A stretch of DNA of 21,097 nucleotides from an uncultured Roseburia sp. GTDB lineage: Bacteria > Bacillota_A > Clostridia > Lachnospirales > Lachnospiraceae. Every line of letters begins with the position of its first letter. Within the stretch, counting starts at the first letter, position 1. Below, piece by piece: positions 13,444 through 21,097 of the stretch. The stretch covers positions 1-21,097 of the forward strand of contig CAAEAE010000158.1 of NCBI GenBank assembly GCA_900753715.1. The letters run 5' to 3'. The notes below the pieces were generated by a model. That model had not been told where the DNA came from, did not search any database, and was given only the letters and a program-made list of their open reading frames with translations. The position numbers were made by a program, and so were the translations under genes.

Positions 13444-14649
13444 ATGAAAAAGTATATTGTAGTTTTATTGTATGTGCTATTGATTCTGACATTAGCAGGA
13501 GGACTTACCGCAGTGTTTTTTCATCTTGCTTCAAAAGAGACATCGGATAAGGCGGTTTCTACAGGGAATACAGAGATAGTTAAGAGTACGGAGCTATCCG
13601 GGGATGTGGCGGAATCCGGGAACACAGAGAAAAGTGGAGATGCGCAGGGGAACGGCATTTCTACCACTGAAAGCACGGAGACAGCCGGAAATGCCGATGG
13701 TTCAGAAGAAGAAACAGAGGGCGCGGTGACTTTGATGTTTGCCGGAGATGTGATGCTAGATGGTGTTCCAAGTGCAAACTATGACGCATACGGTATTACG
13801 GGAGTGGTTTCACAGGAATTGTTAGACGAGCTGACCGGGGCGGATATTCTGATGGTGAACAATGAGTTTGCGTGGAGTGATAGAGGAACGGCAATGGAGG
13901 ATAAGGAATATACCTACCGCTGTAATCCATCCTATGTCACGATTCTAAAGGAACTCGGCGTCGATATCGTTTCGCTTGCGAACAACCACACGCTTGATTT
14001 TGGAAAAGAGGCATTGTCTGATACGTTTACGACATTAGACGGAGCAGGAATTTTGTATGCAGGAGCGGGTGAGTCAAAGGAACGCGCCGAGCAGGTTCAG
14101 GTCATCGAAAAGGGCGGCAAAAAATTTGGATTTATTGCGGGTTCGCGGGTGATTCCTGTTACGGACTGGAATGTTGAAAATGCACAGCCGGGACTTTTTA
14201 CGGTCTACGATTACAGCAGGCTGGTGGAGCTTGTGGCGCAGGCAAAGGAAAGCTGTGATTTTGTGACGGTATATCTCCACTGGGGCATTGAGCGCGTAGA
14301 GTACCCGGAGGAGTATGAGCGCGCGATGGCAAAGGCATGTATTGAGGCAGGAGCCGATTTGATTATCGGCGGGCACGCACACTGCATCCAGGGTGTGGAA
14401 TTTATCGAGAATGTTCCGGTTTTTTATGCGCTTGGCGACTTTATCTTTTTGCGGCAGACTTCTCATTCCGCAGTTGTTTCCGTTACGGTGGAGGCAGATG
14501 GCACGGTATCTTACCGCTACCGTCCAACGTATACATCGGGCGGGGTTACACAGCTTTTGGATGAGGCGGGAACGCAGGAGACATACCGCTATGTGGAGGG
14601 AATTTCCTGGGGAATGACCATCGGGGAGGATGGAACGATTCAACCATAA
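13444..14649 (+). CDS. CapA family metallophosphatase-like protein
   Basis: A 401-residue protein of the CapA/PGA_cap family, related to calcineurin-like phosphoesterases and to the poly-gamma-glutamate capsule protein PgsA/CapA. An N-terminal membrane segment (about 5-27) is followed by a Ser/Thr/Gly/Glu-rich linker (about 30-92) and the enzyme domain, with metal-binding motifs GDVML (101-105), NNE (139-141), NNH (180-182) and GGHAH (309-313) all present. The enzyme therefore sits outside the membrane on a flexible tether. No pgsB/C-like partners are nearby, so a capsule role is unlikely to be read from context; many solitary Clostridia homologues are of unknown function. GGAGGG stands about 7 bases before the ATG, and the gene has its own promoter. 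Confidence 0.88.
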   Translation: MKKYIVVLLYVLLILTLAGGLTAVFFHLASKETSDKAVSTGNTEIVKSTELSGDVAESGNTEKSGDAQGNGISTTESTETAGNADGSEEETEGAVTLMFAGDVMLDGVPSANYDAYGITGVVSQELLDELTGADILMVNNEFAWSDRGTAMEDKEYTYRCNPSYVTILKELGVDIVSLANNHTLDFGKEALSDTFTTLDGAGILYAGAGESKERAEQVQVIEKGGKKFGFIAGSRVIPVTDWNVENAQPGLFTVYDYSRLVELVAQAKESCDFVTVYLHWGIERVEYPEEYERAMAKACIEAGADLIIGGHAHCIQGVEFIENVPVFYALGDFIFLRQTSHSAVVSVTVEADGTVSYRYRPTYTSGGVTQLLDEAGTQETYRYVEGISWGMTIGEDGTIQP

Positions 14650-14677
14650 AATTTAACTATTTTTAGCTTAAAATTAG

Positions 14678-14706
14678 TTTACAGACTGGCAAAAAAATGC
14701 TATGAT
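14678..14706 (+). promoter_or_regulatory. Sigma-A promoter of the pgcA-aga-lacI cluster
   Basis: TTTACA (14678-14683), 17-bp spacer, TATGAT (14701-14706). No clear LacI-type or CcpA-type palindrome was seen around it. Confidence 0.65.
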
Positions 14707-14751
14707 AAATCCATCGGTAATGAATTGAAAACAGGGAAAAGGAGAAGAACG

Positions 14752-16464
14752 ATGAACTATATGGACATTTACAATGAATGGTGTACTGCCCCGTATTTTG
14801 ATGAGGCAACAAAAGCAGAATTAGCTGCCATCAAAGGAAATGAGGCGGAGATTGAAGACCGTTTTTACCGCCAGTTGGAGTTTGGAACCGGAGGACTTAG
14901 AGGGGTAATCGGAGCCGGAACAAACCGTATGAACATTTACACGGTACGTCAGGCAACACAGGGACTTGCAAACTATATTTTATCCCAGAACGGACAGGAT
15001 AAGGGCGTTGCAATTGCACATGATTCCCGTATTATGTCAACCGAGTTTGCGGATGAGGCAGCATTATGCTTAAATGCAAACGGAATCAAGGCATATGTGT
15101 TTGACAGCCTCCGTCCGACACCGGAGCTTTCTTTTGCAGTCCGGGAGTTAGGCTGTGTATCCGGAATCGTAATCACGGCGAGCCATAACCCAAGAGAATA
15201 TAACGGATATAAAGTATACTGGGAGGACGGCGCACAGATTACACCGCCTCACGATAAGAACATTTTAGCGGAAGTTGCGAAGGTAACCTCCTTTGACCAG
15301 GTAAAGACCATGGCAAAAGAGGATGCCGTAAAAGCCGGATTATATCAGGTGATTGGCGCTGCCATTGACGACCGTTACATGGAAGAGTTAAAGAAACAGT
15401 CCATCCATCCGGAGATTATCAAGGAGATGGCAAAGGACATCAAGATTGTATACACACCGTTACATGGAACCGGTAATCTTCCGGTGCGCCGTGTTTTAAA
15501 AGAGCTTGGTTTTGAAAAGGTGTATGTGGTAAAAGAGCAGGAGCTGCCGGATGGCAATTTCCCGACCGTTTCTTACCCGAACCCGGAATCTCCGAAAGCA
15601 TTTGAACTTGCATTAAAACTTGCAAAAGAAGTGGATGCAGACATTGTACTTGCAACAGACCCGGATGCAGACCGTCTTGGTGTATACTGCAAGGATACAA
15701 AGACAGGCGAGTATGTGACCTTCACCGGAAATATGTCCGGTATGCTGATTGCAGAGTACATCCTGCGTGAGCGCACCGCGATGGGCACAATGCCGGAGAA
15801 TCCGGCACTTGTAGAGACGATTGTTACTACCGATATGGCAAAGGCAATTGCGAAGGCATACGGCGTGACTTTAATCGAAGTGCTGACCGGATTCAAATAT
15901 ATCGGAGAACAGATTAAGTTTTTTGAGGAACAACATACTTATCACTATGTATTCGGACTCGAGGAGAGCTATGGCTGTCTTGCCGGAACCTATGCGAGAG
16001 ACAAGGATGCCTGTGTTGCGGTCATGATGCTCTGCGAGGTGGCTTCCTGGTGCAAGAAGCACGGAAAGACACTTTGGGATGAAATGCTTGATATGTATGA
16101 GAAATACGGTTACTACCGCGAAGGTCTTGATACCAAGACACTTAAGGGAATTGACGGAGCTGCCCAGATTCAGGCACTTATGAGCGAGTCCAGACAGAAT
16201 CCTCCGAAAAAATTAGGCGGATTTGACGTGCTCGCTGTACGTGATTATAAGGAAGATACACGCACGGATATGGTGACCGGAGAAGTGACAAAGACAGGGC
16301 TTCCGACCTCCAATGTTCTTTATTATGAGCTGTCTGACAACGCATGGTGCTGTGTGCGTCCGTCCGGTACAGAACCGAAGATTAAATATTACTTTGGCGT
16401 CAAGGGCAGCAGCCTTGCAGATGCAGAGCAGAAATTAGAAGCGCTCAAAAACGATTTGGTATAA
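14752..16464 (+). CDS. pgcA: Phosphoglucomutase / phosphomannomutase (alpha-D-phosphohexomutase)
   Basis: A 570-residue enzyme that interconverts glucose 1-phosphate and glucose 6-phosphate (PgcA-like, long form, possibly also acting on mannose phosphates). All four domains are visible: FGTGGLRG near the N-terminus, the phosphoserine loop ITASHNP with Ser144, the Mg2+ loop DPDADR, the sugar loop GLEESYG and the phosphate loop RPSGTEPKIK near the C-terminus. Length is normal for the Firmicutes type. The frame opens at 14725, but AAAGGAG stands 7 bases before the ATG at 14752. The alpha-galactosidase gene follows after 24 bp with no terminator, so the two are probably cotranscribed, linking galactose released by that enzyme (via Leloir glucose 1-phosphate) to glycolysis. 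Confidence 0.93.
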   Translation: MNYMDIYNEWCTAPYFDEATKAELAAIKGNEAEIEDRFYRQLEFGTGGLRGVIGAGTNRMNIYTVRQATQGLANYILSQNGQDKGVAIAHDSRIMSTEFADEAALCLNANGIKAYVFDSLRPTPELSFAVRELGCVSGIVITASHNPREYNGYKVYWEDGAQITPPHDKNILAEVAKVTSFDQVKTMAKEDAVKAGLYQVIGAAIDDRYMEELKKQSIHPEIIKEMAKDIKIVYTPLHGTGNLPVRRVLKELGFEKVYVVKEQELPDGNFPTVSYPNPESPKAFELALKLAKEVDADIVLATDPDADRLGVYCKDTKTGEYVTFTGNMSGMLIAEYILRERTAMGTMPENPALVETIVTTDMAKAIAKAYGVTLIEVLTGFKYIGEQIKFFEEQHTYHYVFGLEESYGCLAGTYARDKDACVAVMMLCEVASWCKKHGKTLWDEMLDMYEKYGYYREGLDTKTLKGIDGAAQIQALMSESRQNPPKKLGGFDVLAVRDYKEDTRTDMVTGEVTKTGLPTSNVLYYELSDNAWCCVRPSGTEPKIKYYFGVKGSSLADAEQKLEALKNDLV

Positions 16465-16469
16465 AACCA

Positions 16470-16488
16470 GGGGGGGATTTTTTTACAC
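16470..16488 (+). promoter_or_regulatory. Unusual ribosome binding region, G7-A-T7
   Basis: Seven G (16470-16476), one A and seven T (16478-16484) precede the alpha-galactosidase ATG at 16489. The G-rich part must serve as the Shine-Dalgarno site, leaving a rather long spacer of about 11 bases. Both homopolymers are prone to length change, which would alter this spacing. Confidence 0.5.
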
Positions 16489-18681
16489 ATGAACATTCAG
16501 TTTGATGCAGAAAAAAAAGTTTTTAAACTCGACACGGCAAACACAAGCTATGTGATTGCGCTGGTGGATGAGGAAAATTTTATCGGTCACGCATACTATG
16601 GGGCAAAAATCAGTGATACAGATGTTTCCTATCTGATGCGTACCGCAGAGCCACCGTTTGTACCATCCAAAAATAACCGTGACAGAAGTTCCTTCTTTGA
16701 CGCTTTTCCGATGGAATATCCGGGAAATGGTGTGGGAGACTATAGGGAGAGCGCCGTTGAGGTACTTGACGACAATTGTCATACGGCGGTGAACTTCTGC
16801 TATACCGGTCACAAAATTTATCACGGCAAACCAGCACTTGCCGGAATGCCGGCGACTTTTGCACCGGAAGAAAAGTGCATGACGTTGGAGCTTTTTGCAG
16901 AAGACCCTGTTTTAAAATTAAAGGCAGTTTTTTTATACAGCATTTTTGACGATGTGGATGCGGTTGTGCGAAGTGCCCAGATTACAAATGAAGGTGAAAA
17001 ACCGTTACATCTGACGAAAGTCATGTCGGCAAGCATCGATATGGATGCGAAAGATTTTCAGATGCTGACGCTTCACGGTTCCTGGGCGAGAGAACGCCAG
17101 ATGGATTTGCGTGATATCGGTTACGGAAGACAGAGCGTGTCCTCGAGCAGAGGCGAGTCCTCCCACCAGGAGCATCCGTTTGTGGCACTGGTATCCGAGA
17201 CTGCAACAGAAGAGCAGGGCGAGGTATATGGCTTTCATTTTGTTTATTCCGGCAATTTCTTGGCACAGGTGGAGAAAACACAGTTTGATTCCCTTCGCGT
17301 GATGATGGGAATTAATCCGAAAGATTTCTGCTGGAAGTTAGCGTCCGGAGAAACCTTTGTGGCACCGGAGGTAGTGCTCAATTATTCGGCAGCCGGTATG
17401 GGAACCATGACCAGAAATTTCCATGATTTGTACCGTAATCACCTGATTCGCAGCCCGTATAAGGACAAAAAACGTCCAATACTGATTAACAACTGGGAGG
17501 CAACGTATTTTGATTTCAACACGGAAAAACTGCTTTCCATTGCAAAAGAGGCAAAGAAATGCGGCATTGAAATGCTCGTTATGGATGACGGCTGGTTTGG
17601 ACACAGAAGCGATGACAACACAAGCCTTGGCGACTGGAAGGTCAATGAACAGAAATTAAATGGTGGTTTAAAATATCTGGTAGATGAAGTCAACAAGATT
17701 GGTCTTAAATTCGGTATCTGGTTTGAGCCGGAAATGATTTCACCGGATTCCGACCTCTACCGCGCACATCCGGACTGGGCAATCGCACTGCCGGAGCGTA
17801 CACCGTGCCGTTCCAGAAACCAGTTCGTACTCGATTTGTCGAGACCGGAGGTTGTAGATTATGTCTATGAGGCAGTTGCTTCTATTTTAAGAAGTGCCAA
17901 CATTGCCTATGTAAAATGGGATATGAACAGACAGCTTACCGACCTTGGAAGCGTATATCTGGACAAAGATCGTCAGGGTGAGCTTTGCCACAGATATGTG
18001 CTGGCAGTGTATGAGTTACAGGCGCGCCTGATGAAAGAGTTCCCAGACCTTCTGTTGGAAAACTGTTCCGGCGGCGGAGCAAGATTTGACCCGGGAATGT
18101 TATATTACAGTCCGCAGATCTGGTGCTCGGATGATACAGATGCCATCGAGCGCTTGAAGATTCAGGAGGGAACCGCACTTATTTACCCGTTGTCCACAAT
18201 GGGAGCACATGTTTCCGACTGCCCGAACCATACCGTTGGAAGGGTGACGCCGTTTGCAACCAGAGGAAATGTTGCATTGGCAGGAACATTTGGCTATGAG
18301 CTTGACATTACAAAGATTCCGGCGGAGGACAGAGAGCAGATTCCAAAGCAGGTGGAGCTTTACCATAAGTACAACGATTTAGTGCGTGGTGGCGATTATT
18401 ACCGCATCGCTTCCTATGCAAAAAATCATGCTTACGATTGCTATGAGGTTGTGGCAAAGGACAAATCAGAGGCACTTATTACATTTGTTCAGGTATTAAA
18501 CCGTCCGAATTATCACAGCAGACGGATTCAGATACCGGGACTTGACCCGAAGAAACGTTACCGCAACGAGGAAAGCGGAGAAATTTATTATGGAGACACA
18601 CTGGCAAATGCCGGAATTAACATTTTAAATCCATGGGGTGATTTCCAGTCTGTGTTAATCCATCTGATAGAAGAACACTAA
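16489..18681 (+). CDS. Alpha-galactosidase, GH36
   Basis: A 730-residue intracellular glycosidase (no signal peptide) that removes terminal alpha-1,6-galactose from melibiose, raffinose and related sugars. An N-terminal beta-supersandwich (about 1-310) is followed by the catalytic barrel (about 320-640), with WEATYFDF, DDGWFGHR, FGIWFEPEM, the nucleophile Asp478 in YVKWDMNR, ENCSGGGARFD and the acid/base Asp548 in WCSDDTDAIER, then a C-terminal beta domain. Length and residue numbers match well-studied GH36 enzymes of the AgaA type, which are usually tetrameric. It lies between pgcA and a LacI regulator, forming a small catabolic unit; no sugar transporter is in the window, so uptake must come from elsewhere. 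Confidence 0.95.
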   Translation: MNIQFDAEKKVFKLDTANTSYVIALVDEENFIGHAYYGAKISDTDVSYLMRTAEPPFVPSKNNRDRSSFFDAFPMEYPGNGVGDYRESAVEVLDDNCHTAVNFCYTGHKIYHGKPALAGMPATFAPEEKCMTLELFAEDPVLKLKAVFLYSIFDDVDAVVRSAQITNEGEKPLHLTKVMSASIDMDAKDFQMLTLHGSWARERQMDLRDIGYGRQSVSSSRGESSHQEHPFVALVSETATEEQGEVYGFHFVYSGNFLAQVEKTQFDSLRVMMGINPKDFCWKLASGETFVAPEVVLNYSAAGMGTMTRNFHDLYRNHLIRSPYKDKKRPILINNWEATYFDFNTEKLLSIAKEAKKCGIEMLVMDDGWFGHRSDDNTSLGDWKVNEQKLNGGLKYLVDEVNKIGLKFGIWFEPEMISPDSDLYRAHPDWAIALPERTPCRSRNQFVLDLSRPEVVDYVYEAVASILRSANIAYVKWDMNRQLTDLGSVYLDKDRQGELCHRYVLAVYELQARLMKEFPDLLLENCSGGGARFDPGMLYYSPQIWCSDDTDAIERLKIQEGTALIYPLSTMGAHVSDCPNHTVGRVTPFATRGNVALAGTFGYELDITKIPAEDREQIPKQVELYHKYNDLVRGGDYYRIASYAKNHAYDCYEVVAKDKSEALITFVQVLNRPNYHSRRIQIPGLDPKKRYRNEESGEIYYGDTLANAGINILNPWGDFQSVLIHLIEEH

Positions 18682-18705
18682 AAGAAACAGGAAGGAGTGC
18701 GGAGA

Positions 18706-19728
18706 ATGGCAAAAGCAGTAAAACTTGCGGATATTGCAGAACGTCTGGGAGTCAGTACCGTTACAGTATCAAAAGCGTTGTCGGGACAGAAGGGCGTCAG
18801 CGAGGAACTGCGCGAAAAAATCAAAATTCTGGCGGAGGAAATGGGATACCGCCAGCCCTCTGCCTCCCGGAAGGAAAAGGAACAAAAGAGTTACAACATC
18901 GGAGTGCTGATTGCGGAACGCTATCTTGCAAAATATGATTCCTTCTACTGGCAGATGTATCAGCAGGTGGCAATCAAGGCAGCACCGAAATCCTGTTTTA
19001 CCCTCATGGAAGTCGTGACAGAGCCGATGGAGAACGGGAATGAAATGCCGCAGCTTTTGAGAGAAAATAAAGTGGACGGCGTTATTGTAATAGGCTGGTT
19101 ACTTGAAAAATACCTCAAATTCTTAAATGACAAGACAAAAGTGCCGTTTATTTATCTTGATTTCTGTGATGAGAAGCAGGATTCGGATTCGGTTGTTTCC
19201 GATAGTTATTATGGAGCTTACCGGATGACCAACTATCTCTTTGAGATGGGACACAAAAAAATTGCGTTTGTAGGAACGATTCTTTCAACCGGCTCTATTA
19301 CAGACCGTTATTACGGCTATTGCAGGTCATTGCTTGAACACGGGATGCAGGTGCGGGAAGACTGGGTGATTCCGGACCGGGAACCGGAGACCGGGCGGAT
19401 GTATCTGCCGGGGTATTGCGAGCTTCCGGAGGAAATGCCGACGGCATTTTTCTGCAACTGTGACCTGACCGCGAGCATTATGATTCATAAGCTGCAGGAG
19501 GCAGGCTATGATGTGCCGGGCGATATCTCGGTGGCAGGTTACGATAATTACCTGTTTCCGGGGCTGTGCGATGTGCCAATTACGACATATGAAGTCGATA
19601 TGCGAGAGATGGCAAGGCGTGTGATTTCCAACCTGATTGCGAAGATGAGCGGGGAAAGCTACCGTCGTGGAATCTGTATCGTGGAGGGACATCTGGTAGA
19701 AAAAGAGAGTGTAAAAAAGCAGTTATAA
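18706..19728 (+). CDS. LacI family transcriptional regulator
   Basis: A 340-residue repressor with an N-terminal LacI helix-turn-helix (KLADIAERLGVSTVTVSKAL, residues about 5-24), hinge (GYRQPSASR, near 50) and a periplasmic-binding-protein-like effector domain (about 63-338; YNIGVLIAERY, NKVDGVIVIGW, DSYYGAYRMTNYLFEMGHKK, DISVAGYDNY). The frame opens at GTG 18697, but AAGGAG lies 8 bases before the ATG at 18706, giving the usual start. It follows the alpha-galactosidase gene by 24 bp and is likely its local regulator, with an alpha-galactoside or galactose as effector; this is inferred from position. No terminator follows; the transcript would run into the decayed transposase region. Confidence 0.92.
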   Translation: MAKAVKLADIAERLGVSTVTVSKALSGQKGVSEELREKIKILAEEMGYRQPSASRKEKEQKSYNIGVLIAERYLAKYDSFYWQMYQQVAIKAAPKSCFTLMEVVTEPMENGNEMPQLLRENKVDGVIVIGWLLEKYLKFLNDKTKVPFIYLDFCDEKQDSDSVVSDSYYGAYRMTNYLFEMGHKKIAFVGTILSTGSITDRYYGYCRSLLEHGMQVREDWVIPDREPETGRMYLPGYCELPEEMPTAFFCNCDLTASIMIHKLQEAGYDVPGDISVAGYDNYLFPGLCDVPITTYEVDMREMARRVISNLIAKMSGESYRRGICIVEGHLVEKESVKKQL

Positions 19729-19759
19729 AAAATATCTGATATGCGGAAAAAACATGATG

Positions 19760-20205
19760 AAAAGTTTTGTGTAAAGAATCTGTTATTTCAGTTCGTGTGT
19801 AGGACGGAACATAGCCATTAGCGGTATTTAACAGCGTCATTTTCATAGAACGCAAAGTCCCGATAATCTGCTCCTCATCAATCTCATATACGTTCTTTTC
19901 TGCAATCTCTCCATCGTTTGTTACAGCAGTATTTTTCACAACCTGGAAAAATATCAAATGCAAGCGGAATGCCATCAGCATCCATAGTTTTGCAAAAGTT
20001 ATAGCTGCTGAGTTTGAATGCAGGCGGCTTCGCTTTTCGCCCAAGCCATAAGTTTTTCATCATCACCATTGAACTGTTCCAGCAAAGTGTTGTATTTTCC
20101 GAGCTTTTTATAGATGCGGGAAGATGATTTCCCATCTTCTTTTCGGAATGACTGATAAATGTAAACATCTTTATTGTTTTTATTACCTGTGACTGCAATA
20201 TACAT
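19760..20205 (-). pseudogene. Decayed transposase remnant (IS1634/IS4-type)
   Basis: Three blocks of one transposase lie in three different minus-strand frames. Block 1 (20205 to about 20020) starts MYIAVTGNKNNKDVYIYQSF and continues to DDEKLMAWAK, the family N-terminus. Block 2 (about 20018-19941) reads KLSSYNFCKT then MDADGIPLAFDIFPG. Block 3 (about 19936-19760) reads IAEKNVYEIDEEQ then IIGTLRSMKMTLL and TRTEITDSLHKTF, near the family C-terminus. A full-length copy would need about 1.6-1.8 kb; only about 450 bp remain, so large internal deletions plus frameshifts have occurred. The gap between lacI and rplS (19729-20271) holds nothing else recognisable. Confidence 0.8.
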
Positions 20206-20271
20206 ACCTGCGATAACATTTTTTAATATTTAACTGTCAAACTCCCGACAATATACGTGTGAAAAAAAGGC

Positions 20272-20300
20272 TTGCCTTTCTTTGATGATAGTGATATAAT
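20272..20300 (+). promoter_or_regulatory. Sigma-A promoter of rplS
   Basis: TTGCCT (20272-20277), 17-bp spacer, TATAAT (20295-20300) preceded by GTGA. Transcription would start near 20307. Confidence 0.75.
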
Positions 20301-20306
20301 GCAATG

Positions 20307-20379
20307 GTTGTGAGTAAATAGATGGTCCTCTGTTACGAATAGACGTATTAAGAACATCCAAATAATAGGAGGTCACAAA
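20307..20379 (+). ncRNA. Probable L19 (rplS) leader, ribosomal protein autoregulatory RNA
   Basis: The 5' untranslated region of about 73 bases contains GGTCCTCTGTTACG, a short ACG/CGT stem (20331-20342 region) and AGAACATCC before the AGGAGG site. The TCCTC could pair with the GGAGG of the ribosome binding site, and GATG with CATC. The layout resembles the known Firmicutes L19 leader, where L19 binds its own mRNA to limit translation. Assignment is from memory of the family pattern. Confidence 0.5.
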
Positions 20380-20733
20380 ATGAACGCAAGTGAAATTATC
20401 AAGAACATTGAAGCAGAACAGTTAAAGGCTGAAGTACCGGAGTTTTCCGTAGGTGATACTGTAAAAGTTTACGGTAAAATCAAAGAGGGTAACCGTGAGC
20501 GTATCCAGGTATTCGAAGGTGTCGTATTAAAGAGACAGGGCGGAAGCAACCGTGAGACATTTACCGTTCGTAAGATTTCTAACGGTGTAGGTGTTGAGAA
20601 GACCTGGCCATTACATTCTCCGAACGTTGAGAAAGTAGAAATTGTACGTAAAGGTAAAGTAAGACGTGCTAAATTATTCTACTTAAGAGACCGTGTTGGT
20701 AAGAAGGCAAAGGTTAAAGAGTTAGTAAGATAA
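20380..20733 (+). CDS. rplS: 50S ribosomal protein L19
   Basis: A 117-residue ribosomal protein at the 30S-50S interface. The family core is clear: [70 protein letters not shown] and a basic tail. Length is normal and codon use is that of a highly expressed gene. AGGAGGTCAC lies at the optimal distance from the ATG. It has its own promoter, leader and terminator. The next gene is signal peptidase I, an order common in Clostridia, where trmD usually lies upstream; here the upstream neighbour is the transposase remnant, so the usual rimM-trmD-rplS run is not next to it. Confidence 0.97.
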   Translation: MNASEIIKNIEAEQLKAEVPEFSVGDTVKVYGKIKEGNRERIQVFEGVVLKRQGGSNRETFTVRKISNGVGVEKTWPLHSPNVEKVEIVRKGKVRRAKLFYLRDRVGKKAKVKELVR

Positions 20734-20754
20734 TTCCAGCCTGACGTGAGAAAG

Positions 20755-20797
20755 CGGCTGTGCAGCAATCGAGAGGTTGCCTGCACAGCCGTTTTTT
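20755..20797 (+). terminator. Rho-independent terminator of rplS
   Basis: CGGCTGTGCAG (20755-20765) pairs with CTGCACAGCCG (20781-20791), extended by CAATC/GGTTG around a GAGA loop with one bulged C, then TTTTTT. Confidence 0.92.
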
Positions 20798-20880
20798 AAT
20801 TCATAGGAAACTGCATCCAATGAATTAAAAAGCCCTTCGGGCGGAGATGCGCACCTCGCGGTTGCGCCGAGAGGCGGGCT
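20792..20880. other. Structured intergenic element of unknown role
   Basis: TTTTTAATTCAT (20793-20804) and ATGAATTAAAAA (20820-20831) form a perfect 12-bp inverted pair. They are followed by AGCCC (20831-20835) pairing with GGGCT (20876-20880), enclosing GCCC-TTC-GGGC and CCTCG/CGAG-type stems. Read on the minus strand, GCCCGAAGGGC followed by TTTTTAATT looks like a terminator. GC content is far above the flanks. Confidence 0.5.
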
Positions 20881-20890
20881 GTGCTATAGT
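20862..20890 (+). promoter_or_regulatory. Possible promoter of lepB
   Basis: TTGCGC (20862-20867), 17-bp spacer, TATAGT (20885-20890). The -35 box is poor and lies inside the structured element. Confidence 0.35.
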
Positions 20891-20943
20891 AATAGAAGGT
20901 TTGAAACCGGAAGGCAGGATGAAACAGAAAGGAATTACCGGAA

Positions 20944-21097
20944 GTGGCAAGACATAGGAAGAATGGGCTGAGCTTTTACCGCCAGAAGAAAACCGTGAAT
21001 GTGGCGTTGATAAAAGAAATTTTAGCCTGGATGATAGAGATTGCGATTACAATTGCAATTGCATTTACAGCAATCTATTTTGCAGGACTTAGAACGA
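20944..21097 (+). CDS. lepB: Signal peptidase I, N-terminal part (cut by window end)
   Basis: A frame that stays open to the end of the window, starting at GTG: VARHRKNGLSFYRQKKTVNV, then ALIKEILAWMIEIAITIAIA and FTAIYFAGLRT. A basic cytosolic head followed by E(I/L)xxWxxxIxIAI and a membrane segment is the typical N-terminus of Firmicutes type I signal peptidase, which cleaves signal peptides at the outer membrane face. The catalytic Ser and Lys lie beyond the window. AAAGGA is 10 bases before the GTG; no in-frame ATG is near the start. Position directly after rplS supports the call. Confidence 0.75.
   Translation, partial: MARHRKNGLSFYRQKKTVNVALIKEILAWMIEIAITIAIAFTAIYFAGLRT

Noticed and set aside
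20919..20957. 12-codon ATG frame as a leader peptide for lepB
   Set aside because: It overlaps the lepB start out of frame, has poor ribosome binding spacing and no feature of a regulatory leader.
1..21097. tRNA, rRNA, CRISPR array, complete insertion sequence
   Set aside because: None seen on either strand by eye; no regular spaced repeats or cloverleaf-like segments were found.

Overview
The window looks like chromosome of an anaerobic, spore-forming (or formerly spore-forming) Clostridia, most likely a gut Lachnospiraceae. The reasons are the mix of spoVA, Csp-type protease, PadR-DUF1700-DUF4097, DUF4430/ECF and GH36 genes, A-rich AGGAG ribosome binding sites, near-consensus sigma-A promoters, and moderate-to-low GC. 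No rRNA, tRNA or CRISPR array was seen. Family names come from recognising protein motifs by eye; no database search was run.

Layout. (1) 1-2420: the right end of a mobile element, carrying a large serine recombinase that lacks its N-terminal catalytic region. It abuts and interrupts spoVAD, of which only the 3' part remains, followed by intact spoVAE. (2) 2458-3983, minus strand: a KDPG/KHG aldolase with an extra C-terminal domain and a HIT hydrolase, behind a strong promoter with a long palindromic operator. (3) 4022-5895: a DUF4430 anchored protein, an ECF-transporter S subunit, and an IclR/KdgR-type regulator whose promoter carries a half-site matching the aldolase operator. (4) 5903-9839: an Asn/Thr/Gly-rich lipoprotein with a sigma-G-like promoter, an extended ClpX-like ATPase with a promoter full of GTTCTT/AAGAAC boxes, and a Csp-like S8 protease whose ribosome binding site lies inside a terminator hairpin. 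(5) 9847-11372: a flavin reductase-like protein (minus) and a NYN-LOTUS protein. (6) 11395-13387: a PadR-DUF1700-DUF4097 operon with overlapping genes and two AT palindromes. (7) 13386-19728: a CapA-like protein, then phosphoglucomutase, GH36 alpha-galactosidase and a LacI regulator, consistent with galactoside use feeding glucose-phosphate metabolism. (8) 19760-20205: a decayed transposase. (9) 20272 to the end: rplS with a probable L19 leader, a structured intergenic element and the start of signal peptidase I.

Links between genes. The IclR protein probably controls the aldolase and itself. SpoVAD/SpoVAE (DPA channel), the Csp-like protease (germination signalling) and the putative forespore lipoprotein are all spore-related, so the break in spoVAD is the most consequential feature here. 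Whether the missing 5' part of spoVAD survives at the far end of the element, so that excision could restore it, cannot be seen from this window.
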